From the NCBI RefSeq assembly GCF_030867095.1, contig NC_081828.1, positions 4,093,501 to 4,157,500 on the forward strand: a stretch of DNA of 64,000 nucleotides, given 5' to 3'. Position 1 is the stretch's first letter; each line of letters opens with the position of its first letter. This document shows positions 35,163-45,830 of the stretch, piece by piece. The translations under genes were made by a program, and so were the position numbers. Origin of the DNA: Alligator mississippiensis. Taxonomy: Eukaryota; Chordata; Crocodylia; Alligatoridae. The notes beneath the pieces were generated by a model. The model did no database searches and had not been told where the DNA came from. It saw only the letters and a list, made by a program, of their open reading frames with translations.

Positions 35163-35305
35163 CAACAGGGACCACAAACTCTCTCTGACACAGGTTTGGA
35201 GAGAGCAGCCAAAAGCCTGCAGCCCATTCACTGTAATGTTATCGCACCGCCAGGTTGCTGGAACAGCGCTCGTGTTTTGCTTTGCTTTTGCAACAGGGAG
35301 CAATG
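35163..35305 (+). repeat. Unclassified repeat, copy 1 of a diverged pair
   Basis: GGGACCACAAACTCTCTCTG, GCCTGCAGCCCATTCACTGT, AATGTTATCGCACCGCCAGG and GTTTTGCTTTGCTTTTGCAA align in order with 36548-36690. Confidence 0.6.
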
Positions 35306-35769
35306 CTCATTTTCAGAGGCTGACTTCAGGGCAGCTTCACTGCCTCATGTCTGGGTTGAGCCTGTGTGGGGCCCTATGGAGCATCCCTCTGGGTGAGGTC
35401 TTCTCAGTATCACCACAGAAGGATCAACAACACATCCTCAACGTCTTTCCTTTGTCATCTCCTGCTTCACTTGATCTATCGGTTGTTTCCACTTGTCGTC
35501 TCTCAGTTCAGGCTTATATCATGGGCTTCTTGGGACAGGAGACATTCTCCTTGCTCAGCCCCTGCTCTATAGGGGTCTCTGAGCGTTGGCATAACACAAA
35601 TCAATCAATCGGAGGAAGCGACTTGCTCAGGATCATGAGGGAAGTAAAAAACTGAGCCAGTAACCCAAACCCCAGGCTGAAGCCCCACTTGATTATGAGC
35701 AAATGAAAGATTATTGCAACTTCCAGAGACAATTCTCCAGCCCCACCATTGCTGGCCCATCAGTGAGGA

Positions 35770-35985
35770 AAAAAAGCCAAACAGAAATGAAGTAGTGGGA
35801 ATATGGGACAGGTTACCCGGAGAGGTGGTGGAGTCTCCATCCTTGGAGGTTTTTAAGACCCAGGTAGACAAAGCCTTGGCTGGGATGATGCAGTTGGGGC
35901 TGGTCCTGCTTTGAGCAGGGGGTTGGGCTAGATGTGACCTCCTGAGGTCCCTCCCAACCCGAATTTTCTATGACACCGATTCTCT
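35770..35985 (+). mobile_element. CR1 LINE 3' end, ATTCTATG-type
   Basis: GGTTACCCGGAGAGGTGGTG, CTTGGAGGTTTTTAAGACCC, GGGGCTGGTCCTGCTTTGAG, GCTAGATGTGACCTCCTGAG and TTTTCTATGACAC. Clear CR1 3' end. Confidence 0.85.
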
Positions 35986-36547
35986 GATATGCCAGGGAAC
36001 AAATCCCAAGCTCTCCAGAAAACATATCTGTATACATACATCCTTCATTGAGCCATCCGATCACTGGGATGCACACAGCCAGATACTATTCCTCTTGCCT
36101 AGCAAAGCATTACCATTTCAGCCCACTTTCCTCATTCTTTGACTGGTGTTTTGACTTCCAAATCACCCAGGAGTCTGCACTTGGATTGAGGTGAGAGTGG
36201 GCATTTATAATCAACTCTTAACTGCTGCAGACTTTGAGGCCAGTCCTATAAGAGTGCTCACCACAGCCTTGTTGTGTCCCCAGAGATGGGGCTGACAATC
36301 AAAGGCATTCCAGTGGTCTTGCTATCATCCTAAAATACAACAAAGATCTGCTTTTTGGGGATCAGGAAACAGAACCTCATCCTGCCTGGCGAGTGCCATT
36401 GAACTGCAGAAGCAACACGGGGCATTAGATCATGGCAGGACTCTCAGCCTCAAAAGATGATGGGTGGTAATGATGCAATTGCCTAGATGCCTGGTATTAC
36501 TATCATCCAGCCCTGGAGCCCACTCTGCACTGCTCGTGCCACTCCAT

Positions 36548-36690
36548 AGCAAGTAGCAAGGAACCACAAACTCTCCCTGACGCCGGCTGTCTCAGAGGCT
36601 GGAAGAAGCATGCAGCCCACGCACTGCAATGTTACTGTACAGCTCGAGATCACCAGCACAGTGCTAGTGTTGCCTTTGCTTTCACAAAGG
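36548..36690 (+). repeat. Unclassified repeat, copy 2 of a diverged pair
   Basis: AGGAACCACAAACTCTCCCT, GCATGCAGCCCACGCACTGC, AATGTTACTGTACAGCTCGA and GTTGCCTTTGCTTTCACAAA align collinearly with 35163-35305 at roughly three quarters identity by eye. Confidence 0.6.
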
Positions 36691-37619
36691 GGAGAAAGGG
36701 ACTGACTGCAAAAAGAAGGCAATAAATCTACAGCATCTTCCCCTCGTTCTCGCCTCGCCTCTCCTCTCCTCTCCCTTCTCTCAGTCCAGAGCATTTACAT
36801 AGGCATCAATGTGCTGCTGGGGAGAGCAGTGGAGGGAAGACACATGCACACTCTCCAGTGCCGTGGGACTTCTCAGGAAGGAAAACGGAAGAGATAGGGT
36901 TAAGGAACAGAGACGTATTCCTTTGGATCCCCGGTTATGGGCTCTCCGAGGCAAGGAGAGCCATCCTGTCCTGTGCTGGTCCATGTGAGCTGAATTGGTG
37001 AATTCAGTCCACACCCAAGTAGAATTTGCCAGTCCTCCAAATGCAACTTGATTCAAATTAATGAGTGCAACAACATTCAGCCTCTTCCTGCCCACCACAC
37101 GTGCAGATCATCGGCACTACGTCTGCCGCCCTCCACCCCCAGGACCAACCCCTGAGAGTCCTGCCTCTGATCTAAATCCCACTGAAGTCAACAGGAGCCT
37201 TTCCACTGAATCCAAATCTTGGGATCAAGCCCTTTGCAGGTGCTCCTCCTCTGCCCCTTTAACGGCACATTCCCTTCCCAAAAGGCACCACTGGGCTTCA
37301 CCAAGACAAACAGCTTGGCACAGCAATCAATGCCCCCTTTCAAACTATCATATCTAGCACATGCAACATGCATAGCTTTCACTCAAAAATCAACTGCAGG
37401 AAATTGGGGTGCACATCATAAGTGAGGAAATACAGCAATAGTAATAGTAGTTTCTGCAGTCAACCTCTGTGGGGATGGGGTGAGGGGGGATGAAGTCAAA
37501 GCAATGCAATATAGTGATCATGCTCAACTCCCTAGCTGTTACTACTCTGTATTTTCAAGGTAAGATCTCCCCCCCCCCGCACCCCTTCCAGCTCCCTTTA
37601 TTCTGCCTTTCAAAAGCAA
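36691..37619. other. Intronic sequence of the proposed gene; MITE end
   Basis: A TCTCCTC-rich low-complexity patch lies at about 36745-36782. At 37395-37432 GGGGTGCACATCATAAGTGA, GGAAATACAGC is a right end of the family seen at 26084. No exon supported. Confidence 0.4.
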
Positions 37620-38187
37620 TGGTGCACGTGCAGGTGCATAATGAACAGGCCCAAGGAGGTGCTACTTCCCCTTTATGTAGCATTGGACAGGCTGCAGTTG
37701 CAGTGCTGCATCCAGTTTTGGGTGCTGCACTTCAAGAGGGATGTGGATACCCTCGAGAGGGTCCAGAGGAGGGTCACTTGTATAGTTAGGGGCCTGCAGG
37801 CAAGGCCCTATAAGGAGAGATTGAAGGACCTGGATCTCTTCAGCCTCCGCAAGAGAAGGCTGAGAGGTGATCTTGTGGCCACCTACAAATTCATCAGGGG
37901 AGGAGAGCGTGGAATAGGAGATGCTCTGTTTACTAGGATGCCCCTTGGAGTAACTAGAAACAACAGCCACAAACTGATGGAGAACAGATTTAGGTTAGGC
38001 ATCAGGAAGAACCACATGCCAAAATCTGGAACGGGCTTCCAAGGGAGGTGGTGCTCTCCCCTGCCCTGGGGGTCTTTAAGAAGAGGCACAACGTGCACCT
38101 GTCTAGCCTCTCTCCTGCCCGGGGCAGGGGGTCAGACTCGGTGATCTGCTAAGGTCCCTTGTGACCCAAACATTTATGAATCTATGA
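37620..38187 (+). mobile_element. CR1 LINE, reverse-transcriptase C-terminus and 3' end, ATCTATGA-type
   Basis: The frame from 37641 reads VLLPLYVALDRLQLQCC, LERVQRRVTCIVRGLQ and DLFSLRKRRLRGDLVATYKF, the CR1 reverse-transcriptase C-terminus. The 3' part (GGGGCAGGGGGTCAGACTCG) ends TTTATGAATCTATGA. It belongs to the same subfamily as 59098-59809 but is more diverged: the frame loses register near its end. It lies in the proposed intron, antisense to the gene. Confidence 0.85.
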
Positions 38188-40450
38188 GCAAGGTGCAATT
38201 CTTATTTGGGGGCATGAGCTATGTGAGAAAATATAGCAACTCCACTCCCAGCTCTACTTGGTGGTGTTCAATCACTGCACGGCCACCTTCCATAATACTG
38301 AGGAAATGCTGATCAGTCTTGGGCTGTTGCAATTCTCCTCTGTAAGGCAGTGTGTGACCGATGAACAGCCAGTCTCTCTCTGCTCCCAGAAATTAGAAAG
38401 CAAAAGGTGTGACTGATCCTGCTCATTTTCCCCTAGGTTTTTTTCAATAGGATCTCAATAGCATTTGTTAGCGGTCACCCTTAGTTACACCGAATATACC
38501 AGTAGTCACTGCAGGATGGCACTAATACTGCAGTAACAGCATAACACAAGACCCAAGTGCTGGTAGCAAGGAGACCCATGCTGCTCATTGTCTCAGCACA
38601 ATGTGAGCATCATCGGTGTGAGACGAGGTGCAAATCCCCACCCAGCTTTGCGCAGCCCCAAGGGTTGTGTAAGCAGCAGCTGCCGGGATACAGCAAATCT
38701 GCACCAAAGCACCATATCCCAAAGGGACAGCCTGGCTGTATAAGGAAGAGGAATATAGGCGAGTAGCTAGGATCTTTGAGCTGTGTTTTCCCTGTGGGGT
38801 AACAAGGGGGCATCACTACAGTGGGTTTTCCAACCAGTGTACCCACATGGGCAGAAAGAGCTCAGATCCTTCTCTTCCCTGAGCTGACGTAGTCCAGGAG
38901 CAAAGGAGGGTGTCGCAAGCCTCTCAGGAGAAGGAAGACAGGCTGCCAGAGGGCCTGATGCCACTCCAGCTGGAACCAGTGGATTTGACCTATGGGTGCA
39001 CAGAGGTAAACCAGCTGGTATCGGGCAAGAAGCAGTGCACAGGGAGCCTGCCGGCATCACGGGCACCGGGGCTGGACTTTGTAGCTGGAGTTGCACCGTC
39101 AGAGTTGCGGATGGCAGTGCTCACGCTTCCCCACACGTCCCAGTCTCAGCAGACAAAACCACTCCCAACGGCCAGCACTGGGCAAGGTGCTCAATGACTT
39201 GCCATGAGAAGAGGACACCACCTGTTTCAGACCTGCATCTAGCAAGGCTTGATGCTCTGGACCTCCAGAAAGGGTAGGATTTAGGCATCAATGCCTGGCA
39301 ATGAGATAACAAGTAAATCATCTCGGGGTCCTGGCTCCCAGTTCCCTTCTCTAGACTCGAGGCAGAACTTTCTCTGTCCTATGCCTGGTGGATGCTGCAG
39401 GCATCGAGCTCCAGGCTTCACATGAAATGACGCAACTGTAAGTGGTGCAAACCAGTTTCAGCACTGGAGCTGGACCAGTTAACACCAGCTGAGGTTCGGG
39501 CCCTTAATCATGAGGCTGAAGTGTCCCATGAGATATCACGGGGCTATAAAGCGACATCGCAGGCAGTGGCAGGGCACTGAGCTGAAACCCTTTAGAGAGT
39601 TGATCGTGTAGGTTTACACTATATACTCCGCCCCTTTCCCCTTGCTTAATCACTATAAAAAGACAGCACTAATTTTAATAGAAAAAGCACAGCACGGATG
39701 CAATAAATGAGCTGATTTAAAACGGTTTTGCAATAAGAAAAGAAACAGCCATCTCAATGTATCGCTCCCTCACCTCCCTTTTCCTGGAAAAGCACACAAA
39801 AATCTGCCTGACAGTGGGAAATGCACGTTACAGATCATCCTTATTCCAACTAGGCTTGTTCTCTCTCATATCCCAGGCTGATATTACATGCAGCAGAGAC
39901 CTGATCCAAAGCCCCCTGAAGCCCACAGAAATCCCCGATACACATCAGATTCTCCTAGTGACCTATTTCAAGAAGCTCTGCATATTTGGGTTGGTTTTTC
40001 CCTGGCTGCCTCTGTTTTACCCTCACCGCCGATATATGTCAAAGGTTAGTCATGTCTATATAATTCCCCATCCGAATATTTAAGGGCTTCCTCATGGGAG
40101 GGAAGTGCAAAGTCTAGTTTAGATCCATCCAGGTCTGTTGGGGTGCTTTGCAATGGGAGAGTGGTTTCAAAGCCATCTCTGAATTTATTCCCCAAGATAC
40201 ATTGATTGCAAAGGCACAAACCTACACGTTAAGCATGCGGTCTCTATAAAAGTCATGCAACAAGGGGATCTTTCTTTCCACCAAAGAAATCACACAGACA
40301 ACCTGGGGTGGGGGGACTAGAAATGACTTGAAAAGCAAAGCATTTTGAAAAGACTGACCTGCGCTTTCACTCCGTGCGGATGAAGGGATTCAGAGCAGGG
40401 GTGTGTTTGCCCAGCATTTCCAGGATGCGATTTCAGAATATAGAAAAATA
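38188..40450. other. Intronic sequence of the proposed gene; nothing coding recognised
   Basis: A MITE right end (GCATGAGCTATGTGAGAAAA, TATAGC) lies at about 38212-38240. The remaining 2.2 kb shows no repeat or exon I can support. Confidence 0.4.

Positions 40451-40488
<38 letters not shown>
40451..40488. repeat. (CT)n(CA)n microsatellite
   Basis: Compound dinucleotide repeat, about 18 bases of CT followed by about 20 of CA, close to the intron-side edge of the CpG island. Confidence 0.95.
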
Positions 40489-40589
40489 AGAAATGAAACC
40501 CAACTTAGGTTGGAGTGGGAGAAATGAGCCCTTTTCCAGCTCTCCTCCACGCCTGTCCGGGAGACCTGAAGACATTCACAGCCCCTGTT

Positions 40590-41073
40590 GCCCGAGGCAG
40601 AGTGGCAGGAAAGAAACGTGGGGGGAAATACTGCGAGACACCCCTCGGCTGCTTCCTCCCCGGCCGTGCCACTGCCCGCACCGAAGTGCTGGGGACTCCT
40701 TCCCGGCTGCAGCGCCCCGGGCACAAGCACTCACCCGGCGGCCAGGCGAGCCCAGTCCTGTGGCTGCGGGACGGACCCCCGAGCAGCCGCGCGGGGCCGC
40801 TGAGAGCAGCAGAGGCCGGCGCCAGGCTGCGAGGCAGCTCCTCGTCACGGCGGGGATCCCTCCTGCCTGCCTGCCCCGCGCCGCCGCCGCCGGGCCGGGC
40901 AGCCGGGCGCGCCGCATGCTGCGCGGGGCGGGCGCTCTCCGCCGCCGCCCGGTGCTGAACCCGGCCCCGCGCCGCGCCGCGCCGCACCGCCCCGCCGCCG
41001 CTAGGGGCAGCCCCGAGCCGCCTGCGCCGCACCGGGGGCACGGCCCGCACCCCACCCGCACCCGCACCCGCAC
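40590..41073. promoter_or_regulatory. CpG island, probable promoter
   Basis: This is the only long CpG-dense, GC-rich stretch in the window. It includes a GC box (GGGGCGGG, 40925-40932), many GCCGCC runs and a short CCCGCA-type tandem at 41047-41073. No TATA box is evident, as is usual for island promoters. Position and the minus-strand donor at 40734 link it to the gene at 34.2-34.8 kb. A divergent plus-strand transcript is also possible. Confidence 0.65.
40735..40935 (-). other. Putative non-coding first exon of the transmembrane-protein gene
   Basis: Inside the CpG island the minus strand reads GCCGCCGG|GTGAGTGC, a near-consensus 5' splice donor (GT at 40734-40733). Joining 40735 to 34788 reads ...W-A-R-L-A-A-G-E-V-Q-E-K in the coding frame. 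The upstream in-frame TGA is at 40847-40845, and no ATG lies between it and the MFGEK start. The model therefore gives a spliced, mainly non-coding first exon and an intron of about 5.9 kb. The 5' limit is arbitrary because no transcript evidence is available. Extra exons in the intron cannot be excluded. Confidence 0.5.
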
Positions 41074-41362
41074 GTGTGTGTGTGTGTGAAAGAGAGAGAG
41101 AGGGGGAAAGAGCGTGTGTTTGTGTGTGTGGACTGTGTGTGTGTGTACAGCACGTGTGCACAGTATGTGTGTACTCTGTGTGTGTGTGTGAAAGAGGGAA
41201 AGAGAGAAGAGGGGGAAAGAGGGTGTGTTTGTATGTGTGTGTGTGTGTGTGAGAGAGAGAGAAAGAAAAAGATTGTGTGTGTGTGAGACAGTGAGCAAGT
41301 GTGTGTGTGAGAGACAGTGTGTGAGAGAGAAAAAGAGAGAGACTGTGTGAGAGAGAGAGATA

Positions 41363-41412
<50 letters not shown>

Positions 41413-41432
41413 GAGAGAGAAAGAGGAGGAAA

Positions 41433-41466
<34 letters not shown>

Positions 41467-41555
41467 AAGATTGTGTGTGTGTGTGACAGTGAGCAAGTGT
41501 TATGTGTGTGTGAGAGAGTGTGTGTGTGTGAGAGAGGTACAGAGTGCGTATGTAC

Positions 41556-41593
<38 letters not shown>

Positions 41594-41732
41594 AGAGAGA
41601 AAGAGGGGGAAAGAGCATGTGTTTGTGTGTGTGTACAGTGTGTGTGTGGACTGTGTGTGTGTGTACAGTATGTGTGTACAGTATGTGTGTACTCTGTGTG
41701 TGTGAAAGAGGGAGAGAGAGAAAGAGGGGGAA

Positions 41733-41805
<73 letters not shown>

Positions 41806-42917
41806 AAGATTGCGTGTGTGAGACTGAGTGAGCAAGTGTGTGTGTGAGAGAGTGTGTGAGAGAGACTGTGCGTGAGAGAGGTACAGTGTGTGTGTACATG
41901 TGTGTGTGTGAAAGAGGGAGAGAGAGAGAAAGAAAAAGATTGTGTGTGAGAGACAGTGAGTGAGCAAGTGTGTGTGTGAGAGAGTGTGAGTGTGTGTGTG
42001 TGTGACAAAGAGAGAGAGTGTGTGTGTGTGTGTGTGAGAGAGAGGTACAGTGTGTGTACGTGTGTATGTGTGTGTGAAAGGGAGTCAGAGAGAAAGAGGG
42101 GGGAAGTGTGTGTGTGTGTGAGACAGTGAGTGAGCAAGTGTGTGTGTGAAAGAGTGTGACTGTGTGAGAAAGAGTGCATGTGTGAGTGTGTGTCTATGTG
42201 TGTATATTTTTGTGTGTGTGAGAAAGAGTGTGTGTGTGAGAGGTACAGTGTGTGTACATGTGTATGTGTGTGTGAAAGAGGGAGAGAGAGGAAGAGGGGA
42301 AGAGTGTTCGTGTGTGTGAGGGAGAGAGAAAGAAAGAAAAAGATTGTGTGTGTTTGTGTGTGCGAGACAGTGAGTGAGCAAGTGTGTGTGAGAGTGTGAG
42401 AGTGTGTGAGAAAGAGTGTGTGTGTATGTGTGTGTATATTTGTGTGTGTGTGTGAAAGAGATACAAAGAGGGGAAAAGAGTGTGTGTTTGTGAGAGAGAG
42501 AGAAAAAGACTGTGTGTGTGTTTGTGTGTGAAACAGTGAGTGAGCAAGTGTGTGTGAGTGTATGAGAGAAAGAAAATGATTGTGTGCATGTATGTGTCTG
42601 TGTGTGTGAGACAGTGAGTAAGCAAGTGTGTGTGTGAGAGAGTGCGTGTATGTACGTGTGTATGTGTGAAAGCAGGAGAGACAGAGGGAAAAAGAATGTG
42701 TGTTTGTGTGTGTGAGTCAGTGAGCAAGTGTGTATGTGTCTGTGTGTGTGAGATAGCAAGTGTGTGTTTGTGTGAGAGAGAGAAAGAAAAAGATTGTGTT
42801 GGTGTATGTGAGAAAGTGAGCCAGCAAGTGTGTCTCTGTGTGTATGAGACAGCAAGTGAGCATGTGTGTGTGAGTGTGAGTGTGAGAGAGAGAGAGAGAG
42901 AGAGAGTGGGGGGGGAG
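41074..42917. repeat. Mosaic (TG)n/(AG)n satellite-like array, about 1.85 kb
   Basis: On the plus strand, tracts of TG alternate with GAGAGAGA and GAAAGAGGGGGAAAG blocks. Recurring phrases such as GACAGTGAGTGAGCAAGTGTG and GAGAGGTACAGTGTG give a loose higher-order period. Longest pure TG tract is at about 41743-41786. It starts directly at the CpG island and ends at the G-rich block. Both strands are open over long distances in repetitive frames. These are composition artefacts, not genes. Confidence 0.95.
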
Positions 42918-42945
42918 ACAGGCGGGCGGGCGGGCGGGAGGGCAG
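42918..42945 (+). repeat. GGGC tandem, potential G-quadruplex
   Basis: Four or five GGG runs separated by single C (GCGGGCGGGCGGGCGGGAGGG), just after a G run at about 42908-42915. The spacing meets the usual G-quadruplex pattern. Confidence 0.8.
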
Positions 42946-43378
42946 ACAGTCTGGAAGCGAGCTCTGCATTAGCTGTGACCACACAGGAAAGAGATCTGGG
43001 TGCGGTGGGTGGCGGTGGCTGTGGCCAGCTCAGGAAGAACATCAGCTCAGGTCAGTTCCTCGTCCCTAACATCGAAAAGGCAAACAAAGTGTTAGGGATG
43101 ATGAATATGAGCGACAGGACACGGAGCAATGGCCTCACGCTGCGGCGAGGGAAGTTGAGGTGAGATATTAGGAAAACCTCTCTCACCAGGGGGGCGCTGG
43201 GACAGGCTCCCCAGAGAGGTGGTGGGGTCTCCTTCCTGGGAGGTGTTTAAGACTCGGGTAGACAAAGCCACGAGTGGGATGATCTAGTTGGGGCCGGTCC
43301 TGCTTGGAGCAGGCGGTTGGATGAGACGTGGCCTCCTGAGCTCCCTTCCCACCCTTATTTTCTATGATCCTATGATTA
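42946..43378 (+). mobile_element. CR1 LINE fragment with ATTCTATG-type tail
   Basis: Translation around 42985 gives VTTQERDLG, a CR1 reverse-transcriptase phrase (compare ERDLGVLVDS at 59123). Further on come GAGCAATGGCCTCACGCTGC, GAGAGGTGGTGGGGTCTCCT, GGGGCCGGTCCTGCTTGGAG and TTTTCTATGATCCTATGA. The 5' junction abuts the microsatellite array. Confidence 0.8.
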
Positions 43379-43382
43379 CGAA

Positions 43383-43882
43383 GAGAATAGGGAACAAGAT
43401 GCAAAGTATCATTATGCCCCTTTATAAATACACAGTGCATCCCACACCTTGAACGCTGTGCCCCGTTCTGGTCCCCACACCTCAGAAAGAATCTAGAAGA
43501 ACTCAAGAAGGTCCAGAGAAAGGCAACACGGATGATTAGTGGTATGGAGGGGCTTCTGTATCAGGAGACACTGAAGAGGTGAGGCCCATTCAATTTAGAA
43601 AAGAGATGCTTGAGAGGTGACACCATAAAGTTTTCCAAAATACTAAATGGCAAGGAGGAAGTCAATAGGGATTTATTATTTACTGCCTCTCACAAGACAA
43701 GATCTAGGGGTCACAACATGAAACTAGTAGGTATGAAGTTTAAAACTAACAAAGGAAGTTCTTTTTCACCAAGCGCAATTAAAGGGTGGGACTCGTTACC
43801 ACCCGATGCCATGGAAGCTGACAGCTTAGCTAGATTGAGAAAAGGGATTGGACAAATTCTTGGAGGAAAGGGGTATTGAGCA
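43383..43882 (+). mobile_element. Second LINE fragment (CR1/L2-clade reverse-transcriptase C-terminus)
   Basis: Reads NKMQSIIMPLYKYTVHP, LKKVQRKATRMISGM and, from 43610, RGDTIKFSKILNGKEE, LLFTASHKTRSRGHNMKLVG and IKGWDSLPPDAMEA. This is the thumb/C-terminal pattern of L2/CR1-clade LINEs, but a different family from the neighbouring CR1 (LEKRCLRGDTI instead of LRKRRLRGDLV). It carries internal stops. Confidence 0.7.
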
Positions 43883-45260
43883 TGAGTGCCCTGAGAGAGT
43901 TGTGGCCCCGTAGATAAGTTAGGCTTAATGCATGCTTAGGTCCTGGCTACACTTGGTCATATTGCTTATTATTTGTTTTATTGATTATTTGTAATACAAT
44001 AATTTGTATTATTATTTGCATTACTTATTATTTGCATTACAGTAGTGCTTCCTTCATGGAGTAAGCCCAAAGTGCAGCACTGCTGTGCAAATACAACACA
44101 ACGTTTAGTTTCTTTTGGGTGCATCTTCCCGAGGGGTTGGTCACTTGTCATGGAGCTATTGCCCAGGGAAGACTGTGAGTTTCTTCTCAGAAGAATGCCA
44201 TCACGATCAGAGATAAAAGGGCCACTGTTCAACCAGCATGCGTCATGCCCCCCCAACTTTTTTTAGTGACTCCATTCCCACCAGTCACTCTCTACAGCAA
44301 GGGAGAAGGTTGTAGATAACATTTAGCTAGAGGTGGATACAGGTCAAATAAATGGAGTTGGTACTCAAAAATAAACCGCTGGAAAAGAGGAAGCATTTAC
44401 CTGTCCTCTTCTTTCTATTGAGCAGGCACCATTTTTTACTGACATACATCACCATCCAGTGCATCTGTTGCAAAGACCGTACCTAACATGCAATGAGCAG
44501 GTTACAAAACACAGGGCATGGAGTGCAGATTTTATAGCATTAGCCTTTACTTGCATGTCAATTAGTCTAATCCATGAGTGCATTACTCTATTTTGATATT
44601 GGTTGTTAGTGTAATGCCACTGATAGGTAAGCATGACATGGACTTGTCCCCAAAAGGAGAGTACAGTTTTTGTGCTGGTTTTCACATGACAGACATCTAC
44701 CATTAAATGCACCTCAAAATATTCACTCTACTTTAGACTCAACCTTGGTCAGGAACTGCTGAGGTTTTGAATCGACTATGAAACAGCTCATGCTCCCAAA
44801 AAACTCCCCTTACTAATAATTTCAAAAGAGTTACACTGCCATAAAAACATCACTGGGCAAAACGGTGTTGCAGACCAGAACAGAGGAGATTATCCTAACA
44901 CCTGTTACTAGGCTTAAAATCGAGGAAAATGTCATTAATACTATGGTAACTCAGGCCCACTTTAATGTTAAACACACTAAAAAAATAGAAACGTTCTTTA
45001 AAGTACCAAGTATGAAATATTTATAACTCCCTCTTGATTTATTTTTAATAAAGGGACCTCATCTAGTTCAGCATATTTCTTTTAGGAAATCAGCTACAGG
45101 AAAAATCATGCAAAAGCATGCTTCTCAGAGGCACCTGTTTGATTTCGACCTGGGGTAATGAAGAGTGCTCTATTTTGCCATTGATATCCATCTAATGTGA
45201 CTCAGCCCTTGGAACAGACAGGCTACCATAAAGGCAAGTGAACCCATCTTCTTCCTGTAG
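43883..45260. other. No gene recognised; TTATTATTT tract
   Basis: An AT-rich TTATTATTTG tract (about 43968-44045) followed by TTACAGTAGTGC resembles the start of an ancient amniote repeat whose end (GTAAGGCGCTGCACAAACAC) is seen near 55414. No exon supported. Confidence 0.45.
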
Positions 45261-45393
45261 GATGGAAATCTCAGAGGACGCAGAAAAACCAATACCGAAA
45301 CAAGATTGCTCTGCATGGCATAGTACATACTTGGACCAGATTATGACCCACCATGATCTTGTTCTGCAAAAGCTAGATCCAGAAGGGTCTTCA
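45261..45393 (+). other. Speculative internal exon
   Basis: A pyrimidine-rich acceptor-like end (CATCTTCTTCCTGTAG) precedes GATGGAAATCTC. A donor-like TTCA|GTAAGT follows 133 bases later. The frame reads MEISEDAEKPIPKQDCSAW...MTHHDLVLQKLDPEG, of unbiased, protein-like composition. I recognise no family, neighbouring exons are not visible, and such a pattern can arise by chance. Confidence 0.2.
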
Positions 45394-45559
45394 GTAAGTG
45401 TCACTGCACTAACACTAGAAGAGCGAGCTATTCTTCTGTTGCTATCACTGCTAAAATACACATCCAAGATACGGACCTTATGAAGCATGTTCATAGCTTC
45501 TATTTGTGGTAGAAACAGTCTACCCTTGGTCATGACTTCTAGCTGGTGGATCCGACGAG

Positions 45560-45830
45560 AGGATGGACACATCCTTGGTGCGTCTCTGGGGAGTTCAGTG
45601 GAAATGCAAGGAAATAATACAGCTTTTTATTTATTAGGAATATAAGACAGAGTCCCGGAAAGCCCCCGCTCCCAGGGTCAGCCTCTTGCTGTTACAGGCA
45701 ACCACGTGATAGCATCCCATTTACAAACCAATCAAGCTGGAAAGGTGACCAATTAGTACTAAATGACCCATGAGCGATTCCAGGATTGCACAATGCCATT
45801 GTGATGATTGCACTGAAACCGGTGGCAGCT
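45560..45830 (-). mobile_element. Candidate LTR fragment (fossil)
   Basis: On the minus strand CCAAT-type boxes (GATTGGTTTG, ATTGGTCACC) are followed after about 100 bases by CTAATAAATAAAAAGC, a poly(A)-signal-like stretch as in an LTR R region. Ends not defined. Confidence 0.3.

Noticed and set aside
37641-38144. 167-codon frame as a host gene
   Set aside because: It is the CR1 reverse-transcriptase C-terminus and loses register near its end.
40403-41089. 228-codon plus-strand frame through the CpG island
   Set aside because: GC-rich islands lack stops by composition. The translation is Pro/Arg/Ala-rich with no domain, and the start lies in a microsatellite flank.
41317-41787. 156-codon plus-strand frame of VCVCVC and ERERER repeats
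   Set aside because: Direct translation of TG and AG dinucleotide repeats, not a protein.
40505-41899. 464-codon open frame on the minus strand (and overlapping 392-, 306- and 299-codon frames up to 43042)
   Set aside because: The translation is almost all HTHTHT/SLSLSL from the CA/TC microsatellite plus the CpG island. The frames stay open because the repeat lacks stops.
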